Shown here in pieces: positions 11,636 to 23,042 of a stretch of DNA of 64,000 bases. Made by a program: the position numbers and the translations under genes. Source of the DNA: Lumbricus rubellus. Taxonomy: Eukaryota > Annelida > Clitellata > Crassiclitellata > Lumbricidae. The stretch lies in NCBI GenBank assembly GCA_945859605.1, contig OX243822.1, positions 26,845,998 to 26,909,997 of the forward strand, given 5' to 3'. Numbering within the stretch: the first letter of the stretch is position 1; every line of letters starts with the position of its first letter. A model generated the notes under the pieces. It did not search any database and was not told where the DNA came from. It saw nothing but the letters and a program-made list of their open reading frames with translations.

Positions 11636-11999
11636 ACAAATGCATGGAGCCAACAGTAAGTCTACAGTGTACTGCCGATTATTTAGTAACATCTCATGGA
11701 TGTCAAAACCTAAGACGTCAACAAGTCATTTCCTATGTTTCCCTGTGTCATTATTACATATAATATTTTCAGACGGTTCACTTAGCTACAACGGTAAGAG
11801 CGGTGGCCGCCTGTCTGTACGCGACTTTGAGAAAGAGAGTGCGCGGGCCGCAGTTCGCTTTCCGAAGGTGGCTACGTCATAGATTCAACATCTCGGGCTA
11901 GCACGGTCCATTTTTGGCATGGCAGTGCCGTTACACATGTAACAACGAACCGACATATTCAGGCGTGTACACTCGTACATCAAGGTGTACGTCAAAGGC

Positions 12000-12485
12000 C
12001 GTTGGAGGCCAAAGATGTTACTAAACAATGGGAACGCTGCTTAAGTGCCAGTCCAAAGCCTCGATTATTAAGGAGGGCGACGATATTGTCCCTTTTCCAC
12101 ATTGTTAAACCGAAATTTCCACTATACGACTGAAAATGTTATATCTAATAATGACACAGGAAACATAGCAAATGACTTGTTGACGTCTTAGGTTTTGACA
12201 GCCACAAGATATCGCTAAACAATCGTTAATGTTCTTCTTAAACACCTCTGTTACAAAAAATTTCAATTATATAAATTCAGCAACTGCAGCAAGGGTTCAA
12301 TATGAACCTGGTTACTATACATAATAATTATTATCTCATAGGATAAGATTAACGTTGAAAGATCTTTAAGACTAGTCTAGTACCGTGCTCATAAGTGCTG
12401 TAATATGCCGAGCAAATTTCTGTCCAGGGTAACGGCCTCTGTTGTCATAGAGACATAGACCCTGGTCAAATCGGATTCATCTTTA
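12000..12485. repeat. Cluster of dispersed R1, R2 and R3 modules
   Basis: 12012: GATGTTACTAAACAATGG. 12045: GTGCCAGTCCAAAGCCTC...GAGGGCGACG (R3, inverted). 12205: CACAAGATATCGCTAAACAA with AAACACCTCTGTTACAA. 12365-12482: ATATGCCGAGCAAATTTCTG, GTAACGGCCTCTGTTGTCAT, with an inverted copy at 48480-48590. This is a mosaic of the same short families seen elsewhere. Confidence 0.55.
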
Positions 12486-12489
12486 AGAC

Positions 12490-13270
12490 TAGCGCAGTGT
12501 ACTTCTTAAACACCTCTGTTACAAGCGTTCAATAATCAGCTGTTATGCACCAATCTCATAGGATAAGATTGTCGTTGAAAGATCTTTAAGACCAGCAAAG
12601 TATTAGTCGACGATAACTATGACAAAAGTACCTACATTGTTAGCGATATTACCATAATAATGAAACTCAGGTAATAGAGATAACGAATAAAAGCGAAACG
12701 AGGGCTTTGTAACTTTAAATAGAACTAAAATTGAAACCCTAGCATGCATACTAATAATGACGAAAACGAAAACCTACAGCGAAAACCGGATCAATACTCA
12801 TTTGCTTGATACTGAATGTTACAGTTGTTACTGTTAGACATTACACCCGAATGTGCTTATACTTCTGATGATCCGAAGATCCTATGTCTATAATTATCTA
12901 GACCAGGGCCTAAAGAGTGACTTGGTCGGCCTTGGACGACGTCCGGGCGCTCATTTTACAATCTGAGCGCCGCCTTGCCATTAATTTTATTAGGCCAACA
13001 CACAGCCTGGAAGGTAAGGAGCGACACCTTTATAAATGTTCAATTACAATTACAAATACAATTACCTTAAACACGATTTAGATATGTGACAATAGGGTCC
13101 TTCTTGGGTGGAACCGTGTGATTCTGTGTCAAGTCAATGTATCCAATATCATTGAAATTACTATAATAATGATAAGTTGGCTAATTACAGCTGAAACTAT
13201 TAATTTAGGAAAAAATAATTAATAACAGTTACAGATGCTAGAACTAAAGATACAGATAAAACTTGACTAA
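12490..13270. other. No feature seen
   Basis: AT-rich sequence. Partial echoes of the 12300 segment occur near 12540-12600 (ATCTCATAGGATAAGATT). No gene signal. Confidence 0.35.
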
Positions 13271-13299
13271 TTGTCAGTCACAAGATGCTGCTAAACAAT

Positions 13300-13600
13300 G
13301 GCAAAGAGGAGGAGAAGAAGGAAGGAAGAAAAAGAAGAACAAGAACAAAAACTAAAACGAACAAGAAGAGGAAAAACGAGAAAAAAGAACTTGAAGAACA
13401 AGAAGAACAAGAACTAGCAAAAGAACAAGAACTTGAAGAACAAGAAGAACAAGAACTAGCAAAAGAACAAGAACTTGAAGAACAAGAAGAACAAGAACTA
13501 GCAAAAGAACAAGAACTTGAAGAACAAGAAGAACAAGAACTAGCAAAAGAACAAGAACTTGAAGAACAAGAAGAACAAGAGAGTTACTCTCTTCTTCGAA
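13300..13600. repeat. 42-bp minisatellite in a purine-rich block
   Basis: From 13387 a 42-bp unit (GAACTTGAAGAACAAGAAGA, then ACAAGAACTAGCAAAAGAAC) repeats about 4.5 times. Because 42 is divisible by three, one plus frame reads a Glu/Gln-rich 14-residue repeat (ELEEQEEQELAKEQ). The only ATG available lies in an R1 fragment at 13280, and no splice or promoter signals were seen, so I treat it as non-coding. Confidence 0.8.
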
Positions 13601-13802
13601 GAACTTTGAACAACGTGTCAACCATCAACTTTGAATGAGAATCCGTTGGTTAGGTTCTACGTGACTGCGTGTCCTTGCCATTAGTTAAAAGTCACTCATC
13701 CGAGCTGTGTTCGTTTTCGACTGTTTGATCTTAATTATTATTGACTTCAGAATCACTTTAGATTACCGTTGGTGAGGCCTCGGTGTAGAAATCTTCTATT
13801 CA

Positions 13803-14102
13803 GTAAGTAAAAAGTAAAGTAAAGAAATCCCAGGGCCGAAGGCCCGTTGGTGAGGCGCTCATCTCCTTTTCTAGGCCCTTGAGCCGGCAATGGACGAATC
13901 CCAGGGTCCTGGACACGGGGCCAGTGTATCGCAGGACTTGCCGTTTACTTCCCAGCTTACACCGGTACAAAATTATACTGCTTGGTGACAGAGGCACGTG
14001 TGCGTATACATGTACAACTTGCCCAAGGTTGTTACCCGGAGTCGAACCCGCAACCTCCCGCTCTGTAAGTGAGCGCGTTGCCGCTCAGCCACCAGGTCGC
14101 AC
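13803..14102 (-). mobile_element. tRNA-derived SINE, family S2, copy 1
   Basis: Read on the minus strand it begins at about 14102 with a tRNA-like head: A box TGGTGGCTGAGCGG and B box GGTTCGACTCC. The body is shared with the copy 0.86 kb away (GTCCTGGACACGGGGCCAGT, CAGGACTTGCCGTTTACTTC) and the tail is AAGTAAAGTAAAG at the left end. Confidence 0.85.
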
Positions 14103-14165
14103 ACTTATAGTCGGTATACTATAGCGTTATATAAATCGTCGTGCTGATTGAATAACAATGAATAC

Positions 14166-14538
14166 CTGGATAGGCGAGTAATCCGCAGTCGTTCCTATGC
14201 GCATGCGTCGATTCCACATCCGGTTCCGGTCTGTTTGACCTGCCGCCGCCGACGACGGGGACCTCTGGGGACATGACCCTTCGAGGGGCTTCTGCGGGTG
14301 GTGAAACGGTCTTCGCCCTGCCAGCCATCAACCTCTGGTGGAGCCTACGCTTGACGAGATCCGAGGGTGAGAGAACGCCATGGGGTGAGAGGGCGCCATT
14401 GGGTGAGAGGGCGCCCCCGTCCGCAGGGTGGCTTATGTTCACCCGGCCCCCTGCCGCAGAGGGGTCGTCGTGGCTGCTGCAGGGGTGAGAGGAGGATGGG
14501 GCGTAGGCCGAGAGCAGCGCGTGGGTGGATAACATCAT
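14166..14538 (-). CDS. Orphan candidate exon, Ser/Pro-rich protein (unidentified)
   Basis: An open minus-strand frame with markedly higher GC than its surroundings lies between two SINEs. From the ATG pair at 14538/14535 it reads 124 codons to a good donor (TATCCAG|gtattc, last exon base 14166, phase 1). Composition looks protein-like: Ser- and Pro-rich, repeated LSPNGA/LSPHGV motifs, and a basic segment LVKRRLHQRLMAGRAK that could form a short helix. The frame stays open upstream, so the true 5' limit is uncertain and no acceptor is obvious. I do not recognise a family. A non-coding GC-rich island is the main alternative. Confidence 0.3.
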
Positions 14539-14667
14539 GTCGAGTGATGAAGAGGAGGATACGGAGGTTGTGTATAATGTATATGCACGTGTGCGCTGTA
14601 GTATACCTGTAGTTGGAAACACATGGATGGTAGTACATGTAGCAGTAGCCTAACAGCGTTGCAATAT

Positions 14668-14965
14668 TATAGTAAAATAAGTAAAGACATCCCATGGCCG
14701 AAGGCCCGTTAGTGAGACGCTCATCTCCTTTTCTAGGTCCTTGAGCCGGCAATGGACGAATCCCAACTCCCAAGGTCCTGGACATGGGGCCAGTGTATCG
14801 CAGGACTTGCTGTTTACTTCGCAGCTTACGCAGGTACCAAATTATACTGCTTGGTGACAGAGGCACTTGTGCGTAAACAACTTGCACAAGGTCGTTACCC
14901 GGAGTCGAACCCGCAACCTTCCGCTCCGTGAGCGGACGCGTTACCGCTCAGCCACCAGGTCGCAC
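14668..14965 (-). mobile_element. tRNA-derived SINE, family S2, copy 2
   Basis: Same head, body and tail as 13803-14102, with small differences such as GTGAGCGGACGCGTTACC in the tRNA-like part. Minus orientation. Confidence 0.85.
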
Positions 14966-15039
14966 CAATATTATAGTACTAGAAGTAATATTATACATGT
15001 AGGTAAGTGATATTATCGTAATCTTCGCCGCTATGATCA

Positions 15040-15185
15040 TCGTCGTTGATGTAGTAATCATCATCAGCATCAGCGTAGTAATTATCATCATGATCATCAT
15101 CATGCTACTACTACAACTACTACTACAACAATTACTACTAATACTACCACCACACCATCACTACTATCAACTACTATCAGTAATT
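15040..15185. repeat. CAT / ACT trinucleotide-rich DNA
   Basis: Irregular ATCATC and TACTAC repeats. Confidence 0.75.
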
Positions 15186-15189
15186 GTGT

Positions 15190-15735
15190 TAGAAGTTGTA
15201 GAACTATTGTCACCTCTATGACTGATACTAGTCTTACTGCCTAGTATGTTCTTTGTATTTATTAAGGGTTTAAATCATTTACTTGCTACAATAATTATCA
15301 CAATACGAGAGCAATACCTCCACGTGTTGAAATGAGCAGTGTATATAATTGTTGTTTACTTCCTGACTTCTTTAGGCTTCCGCTACTGGCGCCACATTAT
15401 CATTGCCTACACGAGTACATCCTCCCCTCTGCACCGTGCACGTAACTCTGACTAGCCGTGTCTAGCGATCGTCCAACCGAAGCCAATAGCATGCAACACC
15501 ACAAGCGACCCCTTCACAACACTATAGCCTCCTCCCAATCCCTCGTGCGAAAAATTGCTCTCTCGCGCGCCTCCAAACCGTGGACTGCTTACCGAAAGGT
15601 TTTGGACATGAAGGATCGTCGGGTAGCCCGAACGTCCTTCATAACTCATCTTATTATCAGTTTCTTTATAGACCTAACCTCGAAAGTTGACCAGTGCTAA
15701 AAGTGTTTAAAAAAGAAGTGCTTGGACGCTCTTAC
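15190..15735. other. No confident feature
   Basis: Moderately GC-rich around 15450-15650, with overlapping open frames of 80 and 65 codons on opposite strands. Neither shows a known motif or clear splice sites. Confidence 0.3.
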
Positions 15736-15754
15736 CTTTCCAGAAGAATTGCAT

Positions 15755-15890
15755 TTTCAGGTGTGCTGGCCGAATAAGTGGCAGGACGGCATATAGATTT
15801 GAAAATAAGTGGCAGGACGGCATATAGATTTGAAAATAAGTGCCAGGACGCCGTCTATAACCGTCCTACCACATTTTAAGCCCTGCAGAG
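15755..15890 (+). repeat. Dispersed repeat family R5, copy 1
   Basis: AATAAGTGGCAGGACGGCAT plus ATAGATTTGAAAAT is tandemly duplicated, then GTGCCAGGACGCCGTC and a CCCTGCAG end. A diverged relative lies at 16375-16507. Confidence 0.65.
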
Positions 15891-16374
15891 TTGACCTTCG
15901 TATAGGAGAATCCCTTTAGTCTGTTTACACCAATGCAGTCTTTAACAAAAAAAGAGTAATTAAGCACGAGTAAGAATATCTAAGAATTAGCCAGTTTGTA
16001 GCCGCACTTACTAACTTACTTACTTGCTTACCAATACTTCGACTGCTGCCTGCGCTAGTACTGTCACCGCGCTGTTACTATACTTACTGCTTTCTCTAAT
16101 AAATTACAACATTGACTATACAACGTTTACCATCGATTAAAAACTTTGCGTATTAGGCTATATTTTATTGCGCAAATAGTCAATGTAATCACATACGTAC
16201 ATGCATGTACAGGCACACATACGTACGCAAATGTTCACTGACATCATGCATTTAAATTCTAAACACATACAAACACACACACACACAGACTCTAAATCGA
16301 AAACACAGACACAATTCTGCAAGATTGTTATTCATCTCATGTGTAGGCAGTGTATAAAGTGCATATAGAAAAAG

Positions 16375-16507
16375 AAGTGCCAGGACGCTCATCACTTCTC
16401 CACTCTCCAGGCTATGCTGTTCAAAATAGTGGCTGGACGGCTTCGAGATTTTAAAATAAGTGCCTGGACGCCGTCCATGACCTTCCAGCCACACCCTAAG
16501 CCCTAGA
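16375..16507 (+). repeat. Dispersed repeat family R5, copy 2
   Basis: AGTGCCAGGACGCTC, AATAGTGGCTGGACGGCTTC, AAGTGCCTGGACGCCGTCCA and TAAGCCCTAG, in the same order as copy 1. Confidence 0.65.
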
Positions 16508-16621
16508 TGTAGCATAATATCTCGAAAACTTTGGCGGGAATGGATTTGAACCTTCTGACGTATCGTACATCCGTCTGCCTGTCCATATGCCATCGCGAAG
16601 AAGTCCATGGTCTGAGTTCTC

Positions 16622-16960
16622 GGCCGGGAAAAAGGTAGAAGGAGGTAGGAAGGTGTAGGAAGGGGGCAGGAAGGAGGTAGGAAGGAGGTAGGAAGGAGGT
16701 AGGAAGGAGGTAGGAAGAGGGCAGGAAGGAGGCAGGAAGGGATAGGAAGGAGGTAGAAAGGAGGCAGGATGGAGGAGGTAGGAAGGTAGGAAGAGGGCAG
16801 GAAGGAGGCAGGAAGGGGTAGGAAGGAGGTAGAAAGGAGGTAGAAAGGAGGCAGGAAGAGGGTAGGAAGGAGGTAAGAAGGAGGCAGGATGGAGGAGGTA
16901 GGAAGGTAGGAAGGGGCAGGAAGGAGGTAGAAAGGAGGCAGGAAGGGGGCTCACGGAGGC
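16622..16960. repeat. GGAGGTAGGAA minisatellite
   Basis: Roughly 11-bp AGGAGGTAGGA/AGGAGGCAGGA units repeated about 30 times, with a longer-range duplication of GAGGCAGGATGGAGGAGGTA near 16750 and 16880. Confidence 0.9.
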
Positions 16961-17044
16961 GGCAGCTGACGGCGAACGGCGCCTTGTACGCGGTCACGTC
17001 TCTCACTCACTTCTGCTACCTCGACCGATGATCTCCCGTCAGGT

Positions 17045-17995
17045 CAGGTGGGAGACTGAGGGGTGGAGGGTTGAGGGTGGAGGACTGAGAAGGTGGAGGC
17101 TGAGAGGGTGGAGGGGCGAAGGACGAGGAGAGAAGGTATACATGTAAGAAGGGGAACCAGAGGAGAAGAAGGAGGACTGGGAAAAGGAGGATGGAAAAGA
17201 GGAATAGAAGATGGAGATGATGGAAAGGTGGGAAAGAGGGTGAAGATGAAAACAAGAGGAGGAGGAGAAGGAGTTGGATTTGAAGAAGGAAAAGAAACGT
17301 GAAAAGACGAGGATGAGGAGTACAAGAAAGAGGAGAAAGAGCAGGAGGAAGATGGGAAGGGGAGAATTGGGAGAAGAAGCTAGGGCAGGAAAAAGAATGG
17401 GGAGCAGGTCTCAAAAGTCGATGAGGAGGAGGAGAAAGATGAGTAGTAATAGAAGATGAATTAGAAGAATATGAGAAAGATGGCGAGGATGTGTAAGGAG
17501 AGGACGGGAAGTCAAAGAATAAGAGAATGACGAGGAGGAGGAGAAGGAGAAAGAGGAAGAAGAAAAGGAGGAGGAGGAAGAAGAAGAAGAAAAAGAGGAG
17601 GAGGAAGAAGAATACGAAAAGCATAAGGAGGATAATGAGGAGAATAAGGAGGATAAGAATGAGGAGGAGAAGGAAGAGGAGAAAGAACAGGAAGAGTAGT
17701 GGGAGCCACAGTAGGAGAATGCGAGTGAGAGGAGAAGAAAGAAAGAAAAGAGGAAAGAGAAATACTAGAAGGAGGTCGAGTAGGAGGAGGAGAAGGAGGA
17801 AGAAGAGAAGAAGGTGGAGAAGGAGAAATAGGAAGATGAGGAGGAGGAGGGCGAAGGCGCGGGTAGCAGGAGGAGGAGGCGAAATAGTTGTGGGAGAAGG
17901 ATGAGTATGAAAAGGAGGAGGACGTTGGAGAGCTGGGAAGAGGGAAGAATAAGGAGAGTCGGTGTGGGAGAGAGGAGGAGGAAGAGGCGGATGTT
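17045..17995. repeat. Purine-rich GGA/GAA tract
   Basis: About 950 bases that are strongly purine on the plus strand (GAGGAGGAGAAGG-type). Long frames on both strands are composition artefacts. Possibly prone to triplex formation. Confidence 0.85.
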
Positions 17996-18344
17996 TTTAA
18001 GGAAAAACAGTCTGGACATGATCTATGATCGGACGGTGAAGGTAAAAGATGGAGGGCGCAAGGGAGGGAGGATGGGAGGAACTAAATGCCAGGTCATAAA
18101 TTAAAATATTTGTGCACATTTATCACCTATTCAGCAGCGTTGACTCGCGTATTTACGTCCGGATAGATTCCACTGTTGACCGGCGAAGATCCTAAATCAG
18201 GAATCCAGGTCGGCGTTTTATAGGGCGCCGGTTTGGCTCGAGGGCACCTTGAACTTCAGCAGTTTGAGCAGGGTTAGTCACCGTTAGAGGATGAGGCTAG
18301 GTAAGCGAAGTGGAGTAGTCGAAAGAGAATTGGTCGGAAGGTGA

Positions 18345-18413
18345 GATATATTTATTATTATTGCTATTGCTATTGTTACTGTTATTATTTTTATTATTAT
18401 TATTGTTATTATC

Positions 18414-18497
<84 letters not shown>

Positions 18498-18554
18498 GTT
18501 ATTATTATTATTATTATTATTTATATTATTATTATTGTTATTATATTATTGTTA

Positions 18555-18631
<77 letters not shown>

Positions 18632-18635
18632 TAGG
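18345..18635. repeat. (TTA)n trinucleotide array
   Basis: ATT/TTA repeats, near-perfect at 18415-18496 and 18556-18632. Confidence 0.95.
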
Positions 18636-18748
18636 AGTTTTTATAGCATCGTTTCCTGGTGATCTGCTCAAAAACACTCTCAGTGCAACCACGACTAAAT
18701 AGGACAGTCTTCAAGTTAGTATGAGTTACTTAGAACGTGTAGTGTTGT

Positions 18749-18913
18749 CATGGGCGGAGTTTGGTTTCCGTTCTTGGGAGGGCTAACCCCGAGTTTGGAC
18801 CTTATTGGGAGGGCTAACCCCGAAAAAGGATACCATTTTCATGGTGAAAAAATTGAATCTGGGCCTTCTTGGAGGGGCTTAGCCCCTCTAGCCCCTGATA
18901 AACTCCGCCCATG
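18749..18913. mobile_element. MITE M2 with 8-bp target duplication
   Basis: A 165-bp element with inverted ends CATGGGCGGAGTTT and AAACTCCGCCCATG. It is flanked by a perfect 8-bp direct repeat AGTGTTGT (18741-18748 and 18914-18921), typical of hAT-type insertion. It contains a tandem GGAGGGCTAACCCCGA and has no coding capacity. Confidence 0.85.
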
Positions 18914-19343
18914 AGTGTTGTGACCTATAATAGGCATTATATATGATGAGGTGCGCAGCAGGGAGCCCATTCCAGCCTTCCAGGTCCTGGATGTTGATAT
19001 GAAGACAACGGAAGGGAGAGGCAGAGGAAAAGAATTAGGAGCGCCTTGTATCCTTACGTATAGGCCTATTCAGAGTTCCGTTCCTTAGTAACCATTCGTC
19101 AATTTATCACTATAATCTGCATGCTAAAGTTAGTTTTCAAATAATGGTTACTATCATTCTGTTGCACTTACCTTCAATTTGTTGCAATATGTTGCAATGT
19201 GTTGCCTGTATGTGCGGGCCGCCATGTCTGCGCCTGACTTTCGAGTGGCGCTTTATAAGTCTGGAGTTACGATTATCATTACGATTACAATTACAGGCTT
19301 TTACAGCCAATCTTCTTGTACAATTCATGAAATTCCTTATTTC

Positions 19344-19596
19344 CATAGGCATACGGGAGATTTCAGCAGTAGGGGGGGCCCAAGATTGAACTTCTGCCCG
19401 AAAACTATATCCGGCAAAAAAGTTGACGACTTTTTTTTAGTCGTTCGGGACTGTGTTTGCCCGACCGAAAAACCAGACTTGCCCCAAAGTTGACGACCTT
19501 TCTTAAATCGTTCGGTACTGTGTTTGCCCAAAAAACCAGACTTGCCCGAAAGTTGGGGGGCATTTACCCCCCCCCTGGACCCTTCGTACGCCTATG
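19344..19596. mobile_element. MITE M3 with 8-bp target duplication
   Basis: A 253-bp element with ends CATAGGCATACG and CGTACGCCTATG (inverted). It is flanked by a perfect direct repeat CTTATTTC (19336-19343 and 19597-19604). Inside, a module of about 75 bases (AAAGTTGACGACCTTTCTTA / CGTTCGGTACTGTGTTTGCC) is tandemly duplicated. G-runs and C-runs sit near opposite ends. Confidence 0.85.
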
Positions 19597-20009
19597 CTTA
19601 TTTCTATAATTTTAGAGGGGCGAAAAAATGTGGGAAGCGCGTCTTCCGGGGTCGGATTATGTAAGGGGAGGAGGGTGTGAAATGTTCACGTATCTTCGAT
19701 CCATGCATAAAATGCTTACGGGTAGTGTGATCCGATATCGCTTGTGAAGGCGCTATAAAAAAATACGGGCGGTCTGCATACCTCGGCTTTGTTTCGTGGT
19801 CTATGTTATTGCAGAGTGCAAAGATATTTCTATTTATGCGTTGGATCGATCAACAAGGATCCATTTATAAAACTGCGAGATGGCTATTTATGAAACATTG
19901 CAAGCAGAGAAAGCAAAACATAAAATCTTTGGTCAAAACAGACAGAGACGAACACACAGACAAGCACACGTACATAGACAAACACGAGTGTACGTGTATG
20001 TGTGCGCAT

Positions 20010-20014
20010 GATCG

Positions 20015-20050
<36 letters not shown>

Positions 20051-20060
20051 CGACGACGAC

Positions 20061-20093
<33 letters not shown>

Positions 20094-20340
20094 GGTGGTG
20101 GCGGCGGCGACGACGACGATGACGACGACGACGACGATGATGATGATGATGATGATGGTCATGAATCATGATGATCATGCTGATCATGATCATGATGATG
20201 CTCATGACGACTGCTGCAGTGATGATCAATGAGGAGTGTACGAGTGCGTGTATGATATCAGCATCACCATCATCACCACCACCATCATCATCAGTCATCA
20301 CGATCATCATCACGATCACCATCATCATCATCGTTTCCTG
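20010..20340. repeat. (GAT/GAC/GGT)n compound trinucleotide array
   Basis: GAT, GAC, GGT and GGC triplets, then GATCATGATGA and CATCATCAC. Encoded Asp/His/Met runs are artefacts. Confidence 0.9.
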
Positions 20341-20794
20341 ACGCCATCCATCCGGCGTCAATGGGTGCGTTGTAACTGATGCCCGAATCCTCCCCGATCG
20401 TTCGTTCGATCGTTCGTTCGTTCATCGGTGCTCTTCTTATGTTCCGACCGAGTCATCGCCGTCTTATACGTCTTTGTTTACATTTACCGAGCAGGTCACG
20501 TGATCATCGTCGGATTGGATTGCAACGCTTTAACGACACCACGCAGCTTTATTATGGCATCAGACGAAGGTCACTGACCCCACGGGTAGGATGGAAGGGG
20601 GAGGATACAGGAAACAATACTAGACATTCTGCTATGTGCGTTCGCAGTAGGATACACACACCGCCCCTCTTCCGGTCCTCCCATTTGGACTCCGCTCTAA
20701 CAAGGCGCTTTACATAATATTATCCTCGTATGAAGATCAAGTCGACTTCTACTACTACAATTAGTACTACTAACTACTGCTGATGCAGCTGCTG

Positions 20795-21056
<262 letters not shown>

Positions 21057-21275
21057 CTATTCTGCCTTTGAGACGGCATGCTGTGTTTGTCAGGTGGTTG
21101 TTGTCGATCAGAAGCTGTCTATATTATCTTTATACTTTTCAGTTCTTTCTTCTTTTCGATTTTCATCACTTTATTTCACCTTTTCGACTGTTATTTCGTG
21201 TCTTAAAACATTTTGACATTGATTGGATATATAAATTATGTACGTTTGTTTATTATACCATACATGTCTGTACAC

Positions 21276-21418
21276 CAGTATGAGAATTGTGGAAAAATAA
21301 CTGGGGTTGGCCTATGATAAACTTGAAATTGGGGTATGAAAAAATACTTTAACATGGGGCTCTAAGAAAGACTGGGGGGTTGAACCCCCCCCCCAACCCC
21401 CCGGCAATTTTCACCCTG
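21276..21418 (-). mobile_element. hAT-like MITE family M1, copy 1
   Basis: A 143-bp element. Left end CAGTATGAGAATTG, right end AATTTTCACCCTG (inverse of CAGGGTGAAAATT). Flanked by a perfect 8-bp duplication CTGTACAC (21268-21275 and 21419-21426). The interior (TTGAACCCCCC, TAACATGGGGCTCTAAGAAA) matches copies at 32729, 35048, 41250 and 44828. 8-bp duplications plus CAGGG termini point to hAT machinery. Confidence 0.9.
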
Positions 21419-21429
21419 CTGTACACCAA

Positions 21430-22250
21430 AATGCGGATAGCAACTGGTATAATTATTTTTAAAATTCTTATCATTCTTATCTTATCTGATATGATATTGA
21501 GCTGATTACACCGTCTTGCTTCCAAAGATTATTTTATTAAATGCAGTTCTTGTATACATAGATCTGCTGAAAGCGTATTAAAGGTGTCTTAGAAGATCAT
21601 GACATTAGGATATAATGAGATGGCCACATTTTGATTGCCAACGACTCGTGTATGTATGTATGTCATTGTATCCAGATTTGACGAGGGCCTATAATAACAG
21701 AGGCCGCTGCCTTCGACAAATGTTTGGTGGTTTTTCTTAATACAGCTCGTTGGCATTTTATTGCACATGTTTATTCATATAAAAATTAAACGTAGTGCTT
21801 TTTATACATACATGTAGATCTGCTGCAAGCGTGTTAAAGGTGTCTTAAAAGACCATATAGCATCATACAATCGTATAACGCATTCACTTATACCGTAGCC
21901 GTTGCTAACGGTCTTGTCCTGCATTGACTATAATTACAGCCTACTCTTAATGTTCCTTCGATCGGATTCCGAAAGTTTAACGATGCCTTACTTACGGACA
22001 TCAAGACCGGTGACGTCAGAAAAGGAAAACAATTCTATGCAGAACGAACGAGTGGGCGTTTCGTTTCGCTGCACTTTCGCGTTGATGTTGTAGCGCATTT
22101 TTATGTGTTGGATAATAATTAGATTGAAATTCTTTGTTACGCGCGAAACAACTATTGGAATAATTGCTGAACTGCTTCATCGAACAGCGTTTTCTAAAAA
22201 TTAAAAATTGAAGATAGATGGTACTTTAATTGCTATTTTCGGTATTTTGA
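21430..22250. other. No gene seen; R2-type fragments
   Basis: AT-rich. AGATTTGACGAGGGCCTATA near 21674 matches 25006. The phrase GATCTGCTGAAAGCGTATTA recurs at 21560 and 21826, an internal duplication. Confidence 0.4.
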
Positions 22251-22297
22251 TAGGCGCTTTATAAATCCCAAAATAAAATAGAATAGAAATAGAATAG

Positions 22298-22505
22298 AAC
22301 ACCACCACTACCACAACCACTTACCCACAAGCAACACCACCGCCGCCACCGCCACCACCACCACCCCACCACCACCACCACCGCCACCATTACCACCACC
22401 ATCATCACCACCACCGCCACCACCACGACCACCATCACCACCATCATCATCACCACCACCATCACCACCACCACCATCACCACCACCACCATCACCACCA
22501 GTCCA
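22298..22505. repeat. (CCA/CAC)n trinucleotide array
   Basis: ACCACC/ATCACC repeats over about 200 bases. Confidence 0.95.
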
Positions 22506-22815
22506 CCGCCACTCTAGAGTGGCCATTCATGTCAAGATCTGGAAGAAGAAAAGTGCTGTTGAAGACAACAGCATGTTGTAGAATTACACAAATTAACACA
22601 ATTTTGATTTACTCTTAAAATTGCTTTAAGCAAAATTGCTCAACATCGACCCTTGCGCTATTTTAACGGCGCTGTAAAAATGGTCCAAATAAGAATGAAA
22701 ATTTAAGAGATCAGGCAATAATAAAAGTTTCGTCGTGGTAGTATAGCTTTCAGCCTCAAAATCATACGAAGTGAAACGTATTCGCAAGATGCGACACAAA
22801 TTCAGTTAGTTCATC

Positions 22816-22821
22816 TTTATT
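22816..22821 (-). promoter_or_regulatory. Polyadenylation signal of the C1q gene
   Basis: TTTATT on the plus strand is AATAAA on the minus strand, 60 bases downstream of the C1q stop codon. Confidence 0.65.
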
Positions 22822-22880
22822 CGCTAGATGGCTGTATGAGTAGTGAATGGGCGCATCACTTCAAAATCATTCGCTAGGTG

Positions 22881-23042
22881 TCAGTCGTCAAAGATGAGGT
22901 ATCCGGAGAAGGTGGTGTAGTCGTTGAGAAGTCCGGAGTCCTTGCTCAGCTGGATCCAGACATGATCCTCCACCTTCAGCGTCAGGATGACCGTCTGACT
23001 TCCGGTTCCGTATCCCGCGCGTCCGTCTCCATGCAGCGGCAC
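22881..23042 (-). CDS. C1q gene exon 3: C-terminal C1q and stop
   Basis: Acceptor GTTCGCCAG|GTGCCG at 23042. The exon encodes VPLHGDGRAGYGTG through FSGYLIFDD and stops at TGA (22883-22881). This supplies the last beta strands of the C1q jelly roll. Confidence 0.92.
   Translation of the reverse strand: MPLHGDGRAGYGTGSQTVILTLKVEDHVWIQLSKDSGLLNDYTTFSGYLIFDD

Noticed and set aside
13285..13638. 117-codon Glu/Gln-rich frame
   Set aside because: A 42-bp minisatellite with no stop; its start lies in a dispersed repeat and there is no other gene signal.
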